DNA of 64,000 nt from Clostridiales bacterium (GCA_015655075.1 JAATFT010000022.1:24106-88105); one strand, 5' to 3'; shown: positions 36,333 through 46,083, counted from the first letter of the stretch. The notes: generated from the letters alone by a model not told the origin. Translations and numbers: made by a program.

Positions 36333-37101
36333 AAGATGGCTGCTTACTTACTCGGATTTAATTACATTATTAATGATTTTGTTTGTTGTTCTTTATGCAA
36401 TCAGCAATGTAAACCAAACGGAATATGAAGCCTTATCCGAATCCTTAAATGGTGCTATGGGAAATACGGGAAAGAATTTAAACGGATCAATCATATTAAA
36501 AGGTAACGGAATCTTAGACGGCGGCACGGGAATTACCGCCGACAGTAACGGCGGGGATAAAGAAGCAGCATCGGAAGGTTCCGGGGAAGATTATTCCATT
36601 GACGAAAGTGACGGTATCAGCAGGGAGGAATTTATAAAGTTGAGAACCAGCCTCTATAATGCCACTAAAAACAGCAATCTCAAAGATAAACTCCGTATAA
36701 CGGTGGAGGATAAAGGTATGGTTATAACCCTGCCGAATGATATCCTGTTTGACAGCGGAGAGGCCGATATTAAACCGGAGATGAGAACCGTTTTGGATGA
36801 AATCGCCCAATTGCTGAACAGTGTGGACTGTCCTATTCAGGTGGAGGGACATACCGACAATATTCCGGTAAATAACAGTGAGTACACATCCAATTGGCAG
36901 TTGTCTGCGGAAAGAGCGGCCAATGTGGTTCAATATCTCGTAGAAAATTATAAGATTGAACCGGATAGATTAGCGGCAATCGGCTATGGCGAATATAAAC
37001 CGGTTTCCTCCAACAAAACAGTAGAAGGCAGAATGAAAAACAGAAGAATCAGTATAACACTTCTTTATAATGAAGAAGCCGATCAGGCTCAAAAGGAATA
37101 A
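36295..37101 (+). CDS. motB: Flagellar motor stator protein MotB
   Basis: 268 residues. One membrane helix (about 17-38) contains the ion-binding Asp21 in LLTYSDLITLLMILFVVLYA. A Gly/Ser-rich linker follows, then an OmpA-like peptidoglycan-binding domain (GEADIKPEMRTVLDEIAQLL, VEGHTDNIPV, NWQLSAERAANV, IGYGEYKPV). Two adjacent ATGs (36295, 36298) are possible starts behind GAAAGGG. A short hairpin with a T-run at 37267-37290 may end transcription. Confidence 0.93.
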   Translation: MMKKKEKKPENSERWLLTYSDLITLLMILFVVLYAISNVNQTEYEALSESLNGAMGNTGKNLNGSIILKGNGILDGGTGITADSNGGDKEAASEGSGEDYSIDESDGISREEFIKLRTSLYNATKNSNLKDKLRITVEDKGMVITLPNDILFDSGEADIKPEMRTVLDEIAQLLNSVDCPIQVEGHTDNIPVNNSEYTSNWQLSAERAANVVQYLVENYKIEPDRLAAIGYGEYKPVSSNKTVEGRMKNRRISITLLYNEEADQAQKE

Positions 37102-37159
37102 TATTTGTAAATTTGTGGTTGAGAGAAAGCATAATTTCATAAAATATAATTCTGTTTAA

Positions 37160-37187
37160 TCTTACAGGCAGGTTCCCCGCTTCTTAG
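37160..37187. repeat. IS200/IS605-end-like hairpin repeat, truncated copy
   Basis: CTTACAGGCAGGTTCCCCGC then TTCTTA matches the left arm of the repeat at 1250, but the rest is missing because repeat family A (copy 4) begins exactly there. This is nested insertion or joint deletion. Confidence 0.5.
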
Positions 37188-37267
37188 AGCGTGTTTGAAA
37201 AATCATCGCACCGTTCTGAATGCCCCACTTTGCGGTATTCTGCGTCGCAATTTTGGGAGCGTAGCAC
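37186..37267 (-). repeat. MITE-like repeat family A, copy 4 (reverse)
   Basis: AGAGCGTGTTTGAAAAATCAT, ACCGTTCTGA, CACTTTGCGGTATTCTGCGTCGC and TTTTGGGAGCG match the right half of copies 1 and 3 in reverse orientation. Confidence 0.7.
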
Positions 37268-37294
37268 CACTTCCCACGGTGGGGTTTTTTATAT

Positions 37295-37372
37295 GGGGTT
37301 CTTTCTCTGCAAAATCGAATCACTACATCTGGAAGCTGCTTAAAATTTCACATAATCTTCCTTTCTGCGTTT
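37295..37372 (-). repeat. Dispersed repeat family D, copy 1
   Basis: Its reverse complement matches 48712-48790 at nearly nine positions in ten, including GGAAGATTATGT, GATGTAGT, TTCGATTTTGCAG and GAAAGAACCCC. No function is apparent. It fills the space between motB and the ABC importer. Confidence 0.65.
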
Positions 37373-37397
37373 ATCCTGCCTATATGATAAAAAATAA

Positions 37398-37424
37398 TTG
37401 ACAAATTGCATAAATCAGTATAGA
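37398..37424 (+). promoter_or_regulatory. Promoter before the TrpX-like importer
   Basis: TTGACA at 37398-37403 and TATAGA at 37419-37424, with a short 15-bp spacer. About 90 nt of leader follow. No T-box or other riboswitch core was seen. Confidence 0.45.
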
Positions 37425-37516
37425 CTTTATCCGTTAAAAGCGCTACACTTTACTGCTTTAAAGCGGCTTTGCACTGAAATTTAAAGCAATAATAGTTAAA
37501 AAAGAAGGAGGAAGCT

Positions 37517-38506
37517 ATGAAAAAAATGAAAAAAGCAATGTCCGTTATTTTAATTGCATTATTAGCAGGTACATCCCTTGCAGGCTGCAGCACGAAAGAG
37601 GATGCTTCAAAGGATGACATTTTCCGTATCGGGGTGGATCAATTAGAAGAACATGCCGCACTGGACGCTTCTTATAAGGGTTTTGTGGATGCCCTGGCAG
37701 AAGCGGGCTATGTTGACGGTGAAAAAATTACGATTGATTACCAGAATGCCCAGGGAGATAAGGCTAATGCCAATACCATAGCCACAAAGCTGGTTAATGA
37801 TAACAATGATTTAATTTTGGCGATTGCGACTCCCGCTTCCCAGGCGGTTGCCAATGCGACAAAAGATATTCCTGTTTTGGTTACAGCGGTTACGGACCCT
37901 GCGGCCGCAGGTTTAGCGGCCTCCAATGAAGCGCCGGGCGGTAATGTATCCGGAACCTCTGACTTAACGCCGGTTAAGGAACAGATTGACTTATTAAAAC
38001 AATTAATCCCGGATGCAAAAAAAATTGCAATATTATACTGCTCCAGTGAAGTTAATTCCAAGATACAGGTGGATTTAGCCATCAAAGCAGCAGAGGCGTT
38101 AGGTATTGAGTCCCAGGAAACGACGGTATCCAACACCAATGAAATTCAGCAGGTTGTGGAATCCTTAATCGGAAAAGTGGATGCTATCTATGCACCGACG
38201 GATAATGTAATAGCAAAGGCTATGCCCACGGTTGCCCAGGTTGCCAACGCCAACGGGCTCCCTGTCATCTGCGGAGAAGAAGGCATGGTTGATAAGGGCG
38301 GTTTGGCTACATATGGCATAGATTATTATGAACTTGGTAAATTAACCGGAAAGCAGGCGGTTAAAATTATTGAAGGAACAGCTACCACGGCAGAAATGCC
38401 TATTGAATATCTGTCGGTGGAGGAATGTGAATTATCAATAAACGAAGAGGTCGCGGCTCAATTGGGGATTGAAATTCCCGCTGATTTGACGGAAGATAAG
38501 GAATAA
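37517..38506 (+). CDS. TrpX-like ABC transporter substrate-binding lipoprotein
   Basis: 329 residues: signal peptide with lipobox LAGC (about residue 24), then a two-lobe fold of the ABC_sub_bind (TrpX/YckC-like) family with FRIGVDQLEEHAALDASYKGF, AIATPASQAVANATKDIPVLVTAVTDP and IDYYELGKLTGKQAVKIIEG. Members bind tryptophan, tyrosine or other small molecules, so the substrate is not certain. The gene is separated from its permease by a hairpin repeat. Confidence 0.85.
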   Translation: MKKMKKAMSVILIALLAGTSLAGCSTKEDASKDDIFRIGVDQLEEHAALDASYKGFVDALAEAGYVDGEKITIDYQNAQGDKANANTIATKLVNDNNDLILAIATPASQAVANATKDIPVLVTAVTDPAAAGLAASNEAPGGNVSGTSDLTPVKEQIDLLKQLIPDAKKIAILYCSSEVNSKIQVDLAIKAAEALGIESQETTVSNTNEIQQVVESLIGKVDAIYAPTDNVIAKAMPTVAQVANANGLPVICGEEGMVDKGGLATYGIDYYELGKLTGKQAVKIIEGTATTAEMPIEYLSVEECELSINEEVAAQLGIEIPADLTEDKE

Positions 38507-38516
38507 AAATAAATTA

Positions 38517-38578
38517 CAGGTAAGTCTCAAACCCACCGCTTATGCTTTGTTAAGAAGCGGGGGACTTACCCGTAAGGT
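38517..38578 (-). repeat. IS200/IS605-end-like hairpin repeat, copy 2
   Basis: GTAAGTCTCAAACCCACCGCTT, a 12-base loop region and AAGCGGGGGACTTAC form a stem. Its reverse complement matches the repeat at 1250-1309. It lies between the binding-protein and permease genes, where it could act as an attenuator that sets a higher level of binding protein. Confidence 0.6.
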
Positions 38579-38644
38579 TAAATGCATGTACAAGAATTGA
38601 CAGGGACAGTCTTTCTTGCTTTATGGGAAGGGTAAGGTATTATT

Positions 38645-39589
38645 ATGATTATAAAAATAGCAACAGCCCTACTGTTGGCCGGAGTAGGCGCTGTTTGGCA
38701 GGGACTTTTCTGGGCGATCCTTGCCATCGGAGTTTATATTTCCTTTCGGATATTGGATTTTGCAGACATGACCAGTGAAGGCAGCTTTGCTTTGGGAGGC
38801 TGTGTCAGCGCCACTGTTATAGTAAGCTGGGGATGGAACCCTTTCTTAAGCCTACTTATAGCTGTGATAGCGGGAATGCTGTCCGGAGTGGTAACGGGCC
38901 TTTTACATACCAAATTAAAGATACCCGCTATTCTTTCCGGCATTCTGTCCATGATAGCTTTGTATTCCATCAATTTAAGAATTATGGGACAGGCCAATAC
39001 GTCCCTTCTTGGAGAAAAAACCGTTATATCCGAAATAAAAGGCCTCCTGCCGGCGGCAAAAGATATGGGAATAAAGGATTCCTCCTTACAGACGATGGTC
39101 TGCATTGGACTTGGCCTTGTTTTTGCTTTATTAGTCATTGTTCTTTTATACTGGTTTTTCGGAACGGAAATCGGCTGCGTGCTCCGTGCCACCGGCAATA
39201 ACGAAGCCATGGTGCGGGCTCAGGGAGCCAATACGGATCTGATGAAAATATTGGGTCTGGCAATCGGCAACGGTTTAATCGGATTATCCGGCGGTCTTGT
39301 TACCCAAAGCTACGGATATGCGGATGTTACTATAGGGGTGGGAGCCATTGTAATAGGACTTGCCTCCATTGTCATCGGGGAAGTCGTATTTCGCAAACGC
39401 AGATCCTTTGCCCGTAAACTTGCGGCAATCGTCTGCGGTTCCGTTATTTACCGCATTATTATAGCTTTTGTATATCAGCTTGGCCTGAATACCAACGATC
39501 TTAAACTTTTGACCGCCGTTTTAGTTGCAGTAGCACTGTCCGTGCCTGTCTTAAAGAAACAAAAAGTCAAAGTTCGCAGGGAGGTCTGA
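38645..39589 (+). CDS. TrpY-like ABC transporter permease
   Basis: 314 residues with about nine hydrophobic segments (LLAGVGAVWQGLFWAILAIGVYISF, DFADMTSEGSFALGG, VTGLLHTKLKIPAILSGILSMIAL). The ...GSF.LGG... stretch is typical of permeases paired with ABC_sub_bind lipoproteins. The adjoining ATPase begins 4 bp after it. Confidence 0.87.
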   Translation: MIIKIATALLLAGVGAVWQGLFWAILAIGVYISFRILDFADMTSEGSFALGGCVSATVIVSWGWNPFLSLLIAVIAGMLSGVVTGLLHTKLKIPAILSGILSMIALYSINLRIMGQANTSLLGEKTVISEIKGLLPAAKDMGIKDSSLQTMVCIGLGLVFALLVIVLLYWFFGTEIGCVLRATGNNEAMVRAQGANTDLMKILGLAIGNGLIGLSGGLVTQSYGYADVTIGVGAIVIGLASIVIGEVVFRKRRSFARKLAAIVCGSVIYRIIIAFVYQLGLNTNDLKLLTAVLVAVALSVPVLKKQKVKVRREV

Positions 39590-39593
39590 TAGA

Positions 39594-40388
39594 ATGCTTA
39601 CTATAACAAATTTATATAAAACCTTTAATCCGGGCACAATAAATGAAAAAATAGTTTTAAACGGATTGGAACTGAAGCTGGAGCCGGCGGATTTTGTTAC
39701 CATTATCGGGGGCAACGGAGCCGGTAAATCAACCGTGCTCAATATGATTGCCGGCGTGCATTTCCCGGATGAAGGCTCCATTACTTTAGGCGGAGTGGAT
39801 ATTACCAAACTGCCGGAATATGTAAGGGCTAAATATCTTGGCAGGGTTTTTCAGGACCCTATGCTTGGAACTGCCGCTGATATGGAAATTGAAGAAAATC
39901 TGGCTTTAGCCTACCGAAGGGGCAAGAAACGGGGTTTAAGCTGGGGAATTACAAAGCCGGAAAAAGAGCAGTATGTGGAACTATTGAAAACCTTGGATTT
40001 GGGGCTGGAAACCAGATTAACTTCCAAAGTCGGACTTCTTTCCGGCGGCCAAAGACAGGCCCTCACCCTTCTTATGTCAACCTTGAAAAATCCCAAGCTC
40101 CTTCTCCTGGATGAGCATACCGCGGCTTTAGATCCTAAAACCGCCAGAAAAGTTCTGGAATTAACGGAGCAGATTATAACTAAGAATTCACTGACCGCCC
40201 TTATGGTAACCCATAATATGAAAAATGCCATACAATATGGGAATCGTTTAATTATGATGCATGAAGGAAAAATTATTTACGATGTTTCCGGTGAAGAAAA
40301 AAAGAAGCTGCAGGTCAGTGATTTATTGGAAAAATTCGAAAATGCCAGCGGCGGTGAATTTGCCAATGACAGAATGATACTTGCTTAA
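39594..40388 (+). CDS. TrpZ-like ABC transporter ATPase
   Basis: 264 residues. Walker A GGNGAGKST, signature LSGGQRQALTLL, Walker B LLLLDEHTAALD (His instead of the usual Pro after LDE) and VTHNM. It supplies energy for the adjacent permease. The DEHTAALD form is common in this transporter family. Confidence 0.88.
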   Translation: MLTITNLYKTFNPGTINEKIVLNGLELKLEPADFVTIIGGNGAGKSTVLNMIAGVHFPDEGSITLGGVDITKLPEYVRAKYLGRVFQDPMLGTAADMEIEENLALAYRRGKKRGLSWGITKPEKEQYVELLKTLDLGLETRLTSKVGLLSGGQRQALTLLMSTLKNPKLLLLDEHTAALDPKTARKVLELTEQIITKNSLTALMVTHNMKNAIQYGNRLIMMHEGKIIYDVSGEEKKKLQVSDLLEKFENASGGEFANDRMILA

Positions 40389-40560
40389 AAATCAAATTTA
40401 TAACAATTTATAAAAGAGTATACCCACATCTGACATAATATGCTATAATATGACTTTAAGCATATGTTAGAAGTAAAAAACGAAAGCACCGTTTTTTGTC
40501 GGAAGCTTAAAAAACATCTGACCATAAGTCCTATTATATATACTTGGAGGGTTGAGGAGA

Positions 40561-41592
40561 ATGAGATTTCTAACTATTGATAAAGTGGTTCCAGGTTCTC
40601 GTTTGGCAAAGCCTTTATATGGTGCCCAGGGAGTAGTCTTATTGAGGGAAAATGTAGAATTATCAGAGGCTGTCCTGGCAAGATTAAAAACAATCGGCTA
40701 TACCGGATTATATATTGAGGATGAAATCTCAGAAGGTATCGTTATTAGAGATATAGTGGATGAGGGGCTTCGGCTAAAAACTGCCGCCAGGTTAGAAGAT
40801 ATTGTAAATCAGAATGGAAATTTAGCGGAAATGAAATCCTTAATAAGGGAGATCGTTGACAACATTATTGAAAACGGTGATGTGGAAATTAATATGAATT
40901 GTCTTTGGGGACATCATGAATATACTTATCTGCACTGTGTTAATGTGGGGATTTTAGCAGTAAGTATCGGCATAAAGCTTAATTTAGGCAGGGATAATTT
41001 AATCTACCTGGGAACTGCCGGAATCCTTCATGATATTGGAAAGAAATGCATACCCGTTGAAATTTTGGATAAACAAGATAAACTATCCCATGAGGATTAT
41101 GAACTGATTCAAAAACATCCGGAGATGGGCTTTGAGATTTTGGCAGATTTCATAGATATCAGCAGCGTTACTAAAGTAGGTGTTTTACAGCATCATGAAA
41201 GATATGACGGTTCCGGTTATCCCAAGGGGTTAAAAGGGGAGGAGATAACCTTATTCGGTCGGATTCTGGCCGTGGCGGATACCTATGATGCCATGACTTC
41301 AGACCGGGCTTACCGTAACGCTTTTTCTCCTTCCGAAGCGGTGGAATATTTAATGGGAGCCGGTAACCAATTATATGACTCCGGCGTGATAGATGTTTTT
41401 ATAAAATGTGTAACGGTATATCCGGTGGGAACCTGTGTTGAGTTAAGCGACGGTACCTGGGGAATCGTATTGCGGAATTATCGGGACTGCATTTTAAGAC
41501 CCATAGTCCGTAATATAGAAACGAAAGAAATTATTGATTTAAAAAATGACAATAAGTATTTAAATATATGCATATCAAAAATTACTGTGTAA
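40561..41592 (+). CDS. HD-GYP domain protein, probable c-di-GMP phosphodiesterase
   Basis: 343 residues. An N-terminal ~115-residue region precedes the HD-GYP domain: HEYTYLHCVNVGILA, GILHDIGKKCIP (metal HD), HPEMGFEIL, HHERYDGSGYPKGLKGEEI (the GYP motif) and ILAVADTYDAMTSDRAYR. Such enzymes hydrolyse cyclic di-GMP and affect motility. There is no receiver or membrane domain. ATG 40561 follows GGTTGAGGAGA. A hairpin with arms AAAAAACG/CGTTTTTT at 40475-40497 lies in the leader. Confidence 0.9.
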   Translation: MRFLTIDKVVPGSRLAKPLYGAQGVVLLRENVELSEAVLARLKTIGYTGLYIEDEISEGIVIRDIVDEGLRLKTAARLEDIVNQNGNLAEMKSLIREIVDNIIENGDVEINMNCLWGHHEYTYLHCVNVGILAVSIGIKLNLGRDNLIYLGTAGILHDIGKKCIPVEILDKQDKLSHEDYELIQKHPEMGFEILADFIDISSVTKVGVLQHHERYDGSGYPKGLKGEEITLFGRILAVADTYDAMTSDRAYRNAFSPSEAVEYLMGAGNQLYDSGVIDVFIKCVTVYPVGTCVELSDGTWGIVLRNYRDCILRPIVRNIETKEIIDLKNDNKYLNICISKITV

Positions 41593-41640
41593 ATATTATA
41601 TAGCAGACATAGGATTGTATGCATGTATAAATTTAGTATA

Positions 41641-41669
41641 TTGACAAATAATATTCAGGCTGTTATCAT
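41641..41669 (+). promoter_or_regulatory. glnA promoter
   Basis: TTGACA (41641-41646), 17-bp spacer, TATCAT (41664-41669). An inverted repeat (GCTG...CAGC, 41659-41678) covers the -10 box and may be a repressor site. Confidence 0.7.
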
Positions 41670-41680
41670 GATATCAGCAA

Positions 41681-41716
41681 GGCGAAGGTGTTCGATGGAA
41701 TGCTTTCGCCATTTTT
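41681..41716 (+). promoter_or_regulatory. Leader hairpin with U-run before glnA
   Basis: GGCGAA (41681-41686) and TTCGCC (41705-41710) pair, with extra inner pairs, followed by ATTTTTC. It lies at the very start of the predicted transcript and looks like a terminator. Since an ANTAR antiterminator protein is encoded just after glnA, this hairpin is a candidate target; the known two-hairpin ANTAR motif is not clearly present. Confidence 0.45.
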
Positions 41717-41745
41717 CGAATAAAATAAAAGGGAGTGACAATGAT

Positions 41746-43077
41746 ATGAATCATTACACAAAACAAGATATTATAAAAATGGTGGAAGAAGAGGATGTAG
41801 AATTTATCAGACTGCAGTTTACCGATATTTTTGGAGATCTTAAAAATGTTGCCGTGACAACCAGCCAGTTAGATAAAGTACTGGATAACAGATGCATGTT
41901 CGACGGCTCTTCCATCGAAAGTTTTGTACGTATTGAAGAATCCGATATGTACTTATATCCGGATTTGAATACTTTTGAAACCTTTCCCTGGAGACCCCAG
42001 CAGGGCAAGGTCGCAAGATTCATCTGCGATGTATACAGACCCGATAGAACACCCTTTGAAGGCGATCCAAGATATATTCTAAAAAAGGTTGTAAACGAAG
42101 CCAAAGAATTAGGCTATACTTTTAATGTAGGGCCGGAATGTGAATTTTTTCTGTTTAATGCAGACGATAACGGGGAACCTACCAATAATTCTCTGGAACG
42201 GGGCGGTTATTTTGACGTGGCGCCATTGGATGCAGGGGAAAATGCAAGACGAGAAATGGTTCTGACCCTGGAGGATATGGGATTTGTGGTAGAAACCTCC
42301 CATCATGAGGTAGCTCCGGCGCAGCATGAAATCGATTTTAAATATGACGACGCCTTAACTACGGCGGATAATATCATGACCTTTAAAATGGTGGTAAGAA
42401 CCATTGCCAAGCGCCACGGTCTGCACGCTACCTTTATGCCCAAGCCTAAATCTGACGTCAATGGCTCCGGCATGCATATTAATATGTCTCTTAGCAAAGA
42501 CGGGAAGAATATTTTTGATGACCCGGAGGGCAGGCTGGGCTTAAGCGCACAAGCCTATCATTTTATTGCGGGCCTTATAAAACACATGGATGGTATAACT
42601 GCGGTAACCAATCCACTTGTAAATTCCTATAAAAGATTAGTACCGGGTTATGAAGCACCTGTTTATATTACATGGTCGACTAACAACAGAAACCCGTTAA
42701 TCCGTATACCGGCGTCCAGAGGCACAGGTGCGAGAGTGGAATTAAGAAGTCCCGATCCCGCCGCCAATCCGTATTTAGCTTTAGCGGTATGCCTTGCAGC
42801 AGGCCTCGACGGTATTAAAAATAAATTGACGCCTCCGGACAGTGCTGAAGGGAACATTTTTGCCATGTCAGAAGTAGAGAAAACTGCAAAAGACATCAAA
42901 AACCTCCCCGGTAATTTAAAAGAAGCTTTAATATCCTTTGAAAAAAGTGAATTAGTGAAAAATGTCTTTGGAGAACATGTAAGAAATAAGTATTTAGAAG
43001 CTAAAAATGAGGAATGGAAACAATATACCTTACAGGTATCCAAATGGGAATTAGATCAATACCTGCATCGCATTTAA
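41746..43077 (+). CDS. glnA: Glutamine synthetase type I (alpha)
   Basis: 443 residues. [51 protein letters not shown] and [17 protein letters not shown] are GSI motifs; the length is that of the GSI-alpha form without the adenylylation segment. It makes glutamine from glutamate, ammonia and ATP. The start at 41746 follows AAGGGAGTG; the frame extends to 41623 across the promoter and is not used. Confidence 0.95.
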   Translation: MNHYTKQDIIKMVEEEDVEFIRLQFTDIFGDLKNVAVTTSQLDKVLDNRCMFDGSSIESFVRIEESDMYLYPDLNTFETFPWRPQQGKVARFICDVYRPDRTPFEGDPRYILKKVVNEAKELGYTFNVGPECEFFLFNADDNGEPTNNSLERGGYFDVAPLDAGENARREMVLTLEDMGFVVETSHHEVAPAQHEIDFKYDDALTTADNIMTFKMVVRTIAKRHGLHATFMPKPKSDVNGSGMHINMSLSKDGKNIFDDPEGRLGLSAQAYHFIAGLIKHMDGITAVTNPLVNSYKRLVPGYEAPVYITWSTNNRNPLIRIPASRGTGARVELRSPDPAANPYLALAVCLAAGLDGIKNKLTPPDSAEGNIFAMSEVEKTAKDIKNLPGNLKEALISFEKSELVKNVFGEHVRNKYLEAKNEEWKQYTLQVSKWELDQYLHRI

Positions 43078-43141
43078 TAGAAAGTAGCATAGCGGAACTG
43101 CCGCTAAGTGAAGGAATTGAAAGCGATGGAGGTGATCAAAT

Positions 43142-43684
43142 GTGTTGAGTATTATTATAGCTTTTCCCAAGATGGAAGATGCGGTAAGTATAAAAAATGC
43201 TTTAGTAAGAAACGGTTATGATATAAATGCGACCTGCACCACCGGTGCTCAGGTTATTGGAATCGCCAATGAACTGGACGGCGGAATCATAATATGCGGA
43301 TACCGTTTTTCCGATATGCATTACAGTGAGTTAAATAATTATCTTCCGAAAGGGTTTGAAATGCTTTTGATTGCTTCTGCCACGAAATTGGAGGAATGTA
43401 CGGATAATAATATCGTCTGTCTTAGTATGCCTATAAAGATACAGGATTTACTGAATACCCTGCAGATGATGAGTTATAATTATTCAAAACGGAAGAAAAA
43501 GAATAAAGATAAACCGAAACCGAGATCAGAAGCAGAAAAAGTTATTATTGATAAAGCTAAGCTTGTTCTTATGGAACGAAACAACATGACTGAGGAGGAA
43601 GCACACAGGTACATACAAAAAAATAGTATGGACAGTGGCACGAATATGGTTGAGATGGCGGAAATGATATTAAGTTTAATGTAG
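43142..43684 (+). CDS. ANTAR-domain antiterminator regulator
   Basis: 180 residues. The N-terminal ~120 form a receiver-like fold that seems to lack the usual phosphorylatable Asp cluster (LSIIIAFPKMEDAVSIKNAL). A basic linker (KRKKKNKDKPKPR) leads to an ANTAR three-helix domain (VIIDKAKLVLMERNNMTEEEAHRYIQKNSMD). ANTAR proteins bind paired RNA hairpins and prevent termination. The start is GTG at 43142 behind a full GGAGGTGATC. It is 64 bp after glnA, so glnA is the likely target. Confidence 0.88.
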   Translation: MLSIIIAFPKMEDAVSIKNALVRNGYDINATCTTGAQVIGIANELDGGIIICGYRFSDMHYSELNNYLPKGFEMLLIASATKLEECTDNNIVCLSMPIKIQDLLNTLQMMSYNYSKRKKKNKDKPKPRSEAEKVIIDKAKLVLMERNNMTEEEAHRYIQKNSMDSGTNMVEMAEMILSLM

Positions 43685-43759
43685 GAACAAAGCTTGTCAT
43701 AAACTTTCAGACTGTATGTCATTTTTGAACAGGCTTTGAAATTCAGGAATGGAGATAAA

Positions 43760-44599
43760 ATGAAATTTACCAAAATGCAAGGCTGCGGTAACGATTATGT
43801 ATACGTTAATTGTTTTAAGGAAAAGGTGGATAATCCGGAGGAAACGGCGAGAATTGCCAGTGACAGGCACTTTGGAATCGGGTCCGACGGGCTGATTCTG
43901 ATAAAGCCTTCCCAAAAAGCAGATTTTACCATGGATATGTATAATGCGGACGGCTCAAGGTCACAGATGTGCGGTAACGGCATCCGTTGTGTGGCAAAAT
44001 ATGTATATGACTATGGACTTACGGATAAGCGGCATATCAGCATAGAGACCGGCGCGGGAATTAAATACCTGGATTTAAAAGTAGAGGATAAAAAGGTTGC
44101 GGAGGTTACGGTAGACATGGGAACTCCCGTTACGCAGCCAAAACGGATACCGGTTCTTGCCGACGGGGAGGAAGTTGTTGCAATGCCTGTTATAGTTGCA
44201 GATACTGTATATTCCCTGACCTGCGTATCCATGGGTAATCCTCATGCCGTCATTTTTGTTGAGGATACGAAAGCGGTAAATATTGAAAAAATTGGTCCGT
44301 TATTTGAGCATCACAGTTTATTTCCTGAGAGGACCAATACGGAATTCATCCATGTCGTTGACCGTAATACCATCGATATGAGAGTGTGGGAACGGGGTTC
44401 CGGCGAAACCCTGGCCTGTGGTACAGGTGCCTGCGCAAGCGTCTATGCCTGTATACGGAACGGTTTTACGCAGGATTTTGTTACCGTCAGGTTATTGGGC
44501 GGAGAATTAAAAATTCAATATGACAGGGAAAAGAATACAATCTTCATGACAGGACCGGCGGTTACGGTTTTTGACGGAGAGACAAATTTAAATCAATGA
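43760..44599 (+). CDS. dapF: Diaminopimelate epimerase
   Basis: 279 residues. The two active-site cysteines are in SQMCGNGIRCVAKY and LACGTGACASVYA; FTKMQGCGNDYVYVN is the usual start. It converts LL- to meso-diaminopimelate for peptidoglycan and lysine. ATG 43760 follows TGGAGATAAA; the frame is open from 43736. It is followed by dapL. Confidence 0.95.
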   Translation: MKFTKMQGCGNDYVYVNCFKEKVDNPEETARIASDRHFGIGSDGLILIKPSQKADFTMDMYNADGSRSQMCGNGIRCVAKYVYDYGLTDKRHISIETGAGIKYLDLKVEDKKVAEVTVDMGTPVTQPKRIPVLADGEEVVAMPVIVADTVYSLTCVSMGNPHAVIFVEDTKAVNIEKIGPLFEHHSLFPERTNTEFIHVVDRNTIDMRVWERGSGETLACGTGACASVYACIRNGFTQDFVTVRLLGGELKIQYDREKNTIFMTGPAVTVFDGETNLNQ

Positions 44600-44694
44600 A
44601 AAGGAGCGCATAGTGTGTTAAAATAAAAGGAGTATTTTTTACTTTTTCAACTATACAAAAATATGCAGAAAACTTACGCAAAATGGAGGTTAAT

Positions 44695-45909
44695 ATGTTT
44701 AAAATTAATGCGAATTACTTAAAGTTACCCGGCAGCTATTTATTTTCTGATATTGCTAAAAGAGTAAAGGCTTTTACGGAGGAAAATCCCGACAAAAAAA
44801 TCATTCGCCTGGGAATCGGAGATGTTACCCTGCCGCTGGCGCCGGCAGTGATTGAAGCCCTTCACAGGGCGACGGATGAGATGGGAGTAAAGGAAACCTT
44901 TAAGGGATATTCGCCGGATCTTGGATACGAATTTTTAAGAACCGCCATAGCGGAAAACGATTATAAAACCAGAGGCGTTACCATAGCCGTCGATGAAATA
45001 TTTATCAGCGACGGAGCGAAAAGCGATTCCGGCAATATCGGCGATATTTTTGACATAGACAATAAAATAGCGGTATGTGACCCGGTGTATCCGGTTTATG
45101 TGGATTCCAACGCCATGGCGGGCAGAACCGGAGAATACCTGCCGGCTCTTGGCAAATGGAGCAATGTAATTTATATGCCCTGTACAGAAGAAACGGATTT
45201 TGCCCCGGAACTGCCGGGGGAGGAGCCGGATATTATTTACTTATGTTTTCCCAATAATCCCACCGGCTCCACTATCAAAAAGGCTGAACTGCAGAAATGG
45301 GTGGATTATGCCAATAAGACAGGCGCCGTTATTATTTACGACGCGGCTTACGAGGCATATATTTCAGAAGAGGACGTACCCCACAGTATTTATGAGTGTG
45401 AAGGAGCAAAAACCTGTGCCATCGAACTTAGAAGCTTTTCTAAAAATGCCGGCTTTACCGGTACCAGATTGGCTTTTACCGTTATTCCCAAGGAATTAAA
45501 AAGCGGTGAGGTTATGTTAAACAGCTTATGGGCAAGGCGCCACGGCACAAAATTCAACGGAGCCCCTTATATCGTACAGAAAGCGGGTGCGGCAGTCTAT
45601 ACACAGGAAGGCAGGAAGCAGACAGGGGAACAGATTGCCTATTATATGAACAATGCAAAGATAATAAGGGAAGGACTCACGGCTGCAGGATATGATGTTT
45701 CCGGCGGTGTAAACGCCCCTTATATCTGGTTAAAGACTCCCGGCAAAATGACTTCCTGGGAATTCTTTGATTACCTGTTACGAGAGGCTAACGTAGTGGG
45801 AACGCCAGGCTCCGGTTTCGGACCTCACGGAGAAGGGTATTTTCGTCTCACCGCTTTTGGCACTTACGAAAATACCCTGGAGGCAATCGAGCGGATTAAA
45901 AAATTATAA
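44695..45909 (+). CDS. dapL: LL-diaminopimelate aminotransferase
   Basis: 404 residues, PLP fold type [56 protein letters not shown] and [15 protein letters not shown] (PLP Lys) match DapL. It makes LL-diaminopimelate directly from tetrahydrodipicolinate, the substrate of DapF, so both genes form a short lysine/cell-wall unit. ATG 44695 follows ATGGAGGTTAAT. Confidence 0.95.
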   Translation: MFKINANYLKLPGSYLFSDIAKRVKAFTEENPDKKIIRLGIGDVTLPLAPAVIEALHRATDEMGVKETFKGYSPDLGYEFLRTAIAENDYKTRGVTIAVDEIFISDGAKSDSGNIGDIFDIDNKIAVCDPVYPVYVDSNAMAGRTGEYLPALGKWSNVIYMPCTEETDFAPELPGEEPDIIYLCFPNNPTGSTIKKAELQKWVDYANKTGAVIIYDAAYEAYISEEDVPHSIYECEGAKTCAIELRSFSKNAGFTGTRLAFTVIPKELKSGEVMLNSLWARRHGTKFNGAPYIVQKAGAAVYTQEGRKQTGEQIAYYMNNAKIIREGLTAAGYDVSGGVNAPYIWLKTPGKMTSWEFFDYLLREANVVGTPGSGFGPHGEGYFRLTAFGTYENTLEAIERIKKL

Positions 45910-46041
45910 TTTCAGTATAATCTTCCTCCTGTTTCGGAAACTTTATCATTTCGATTTCCTGCAACAAACCAAGGAAGCGGGTTGGTATAATCATAGCTGA
46001 CTTAAGAAATTGAGGATATTACATTTAAGTTATATGTAAAT

Positions 46042-46083
46042 AAATCTGAAACGAACTATCAAATGAGCTTTCGTTTCAGATTT
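46042..46083 (+). terminator. Terminator after dapL
   Basis: AAATCTGAAACGA (46042-46054) pairs perfectly with TCGTTTCAGATTT (46071-46083) around a 16-base loop, followed by TAATTTA. It may serve both dapL and the remnant on the other strand. Confidence 0.65.

Noticed and set aside
40441..40560. A c-di-GMP riboswitch before the HD-GYP gene
   Set aside because: The leader has only a short AT-rich hairpin with a T-run; the conserved GEMM core is not present.
45903..46040. Minus-strand frames after dapL that read like protein (IPTRFLGLLQEIEMIKF)
   Set aside because: Two frames look equally open over only ~40 codons, neither has a start or a known motif, so it may be chance or part of the remnant zone.
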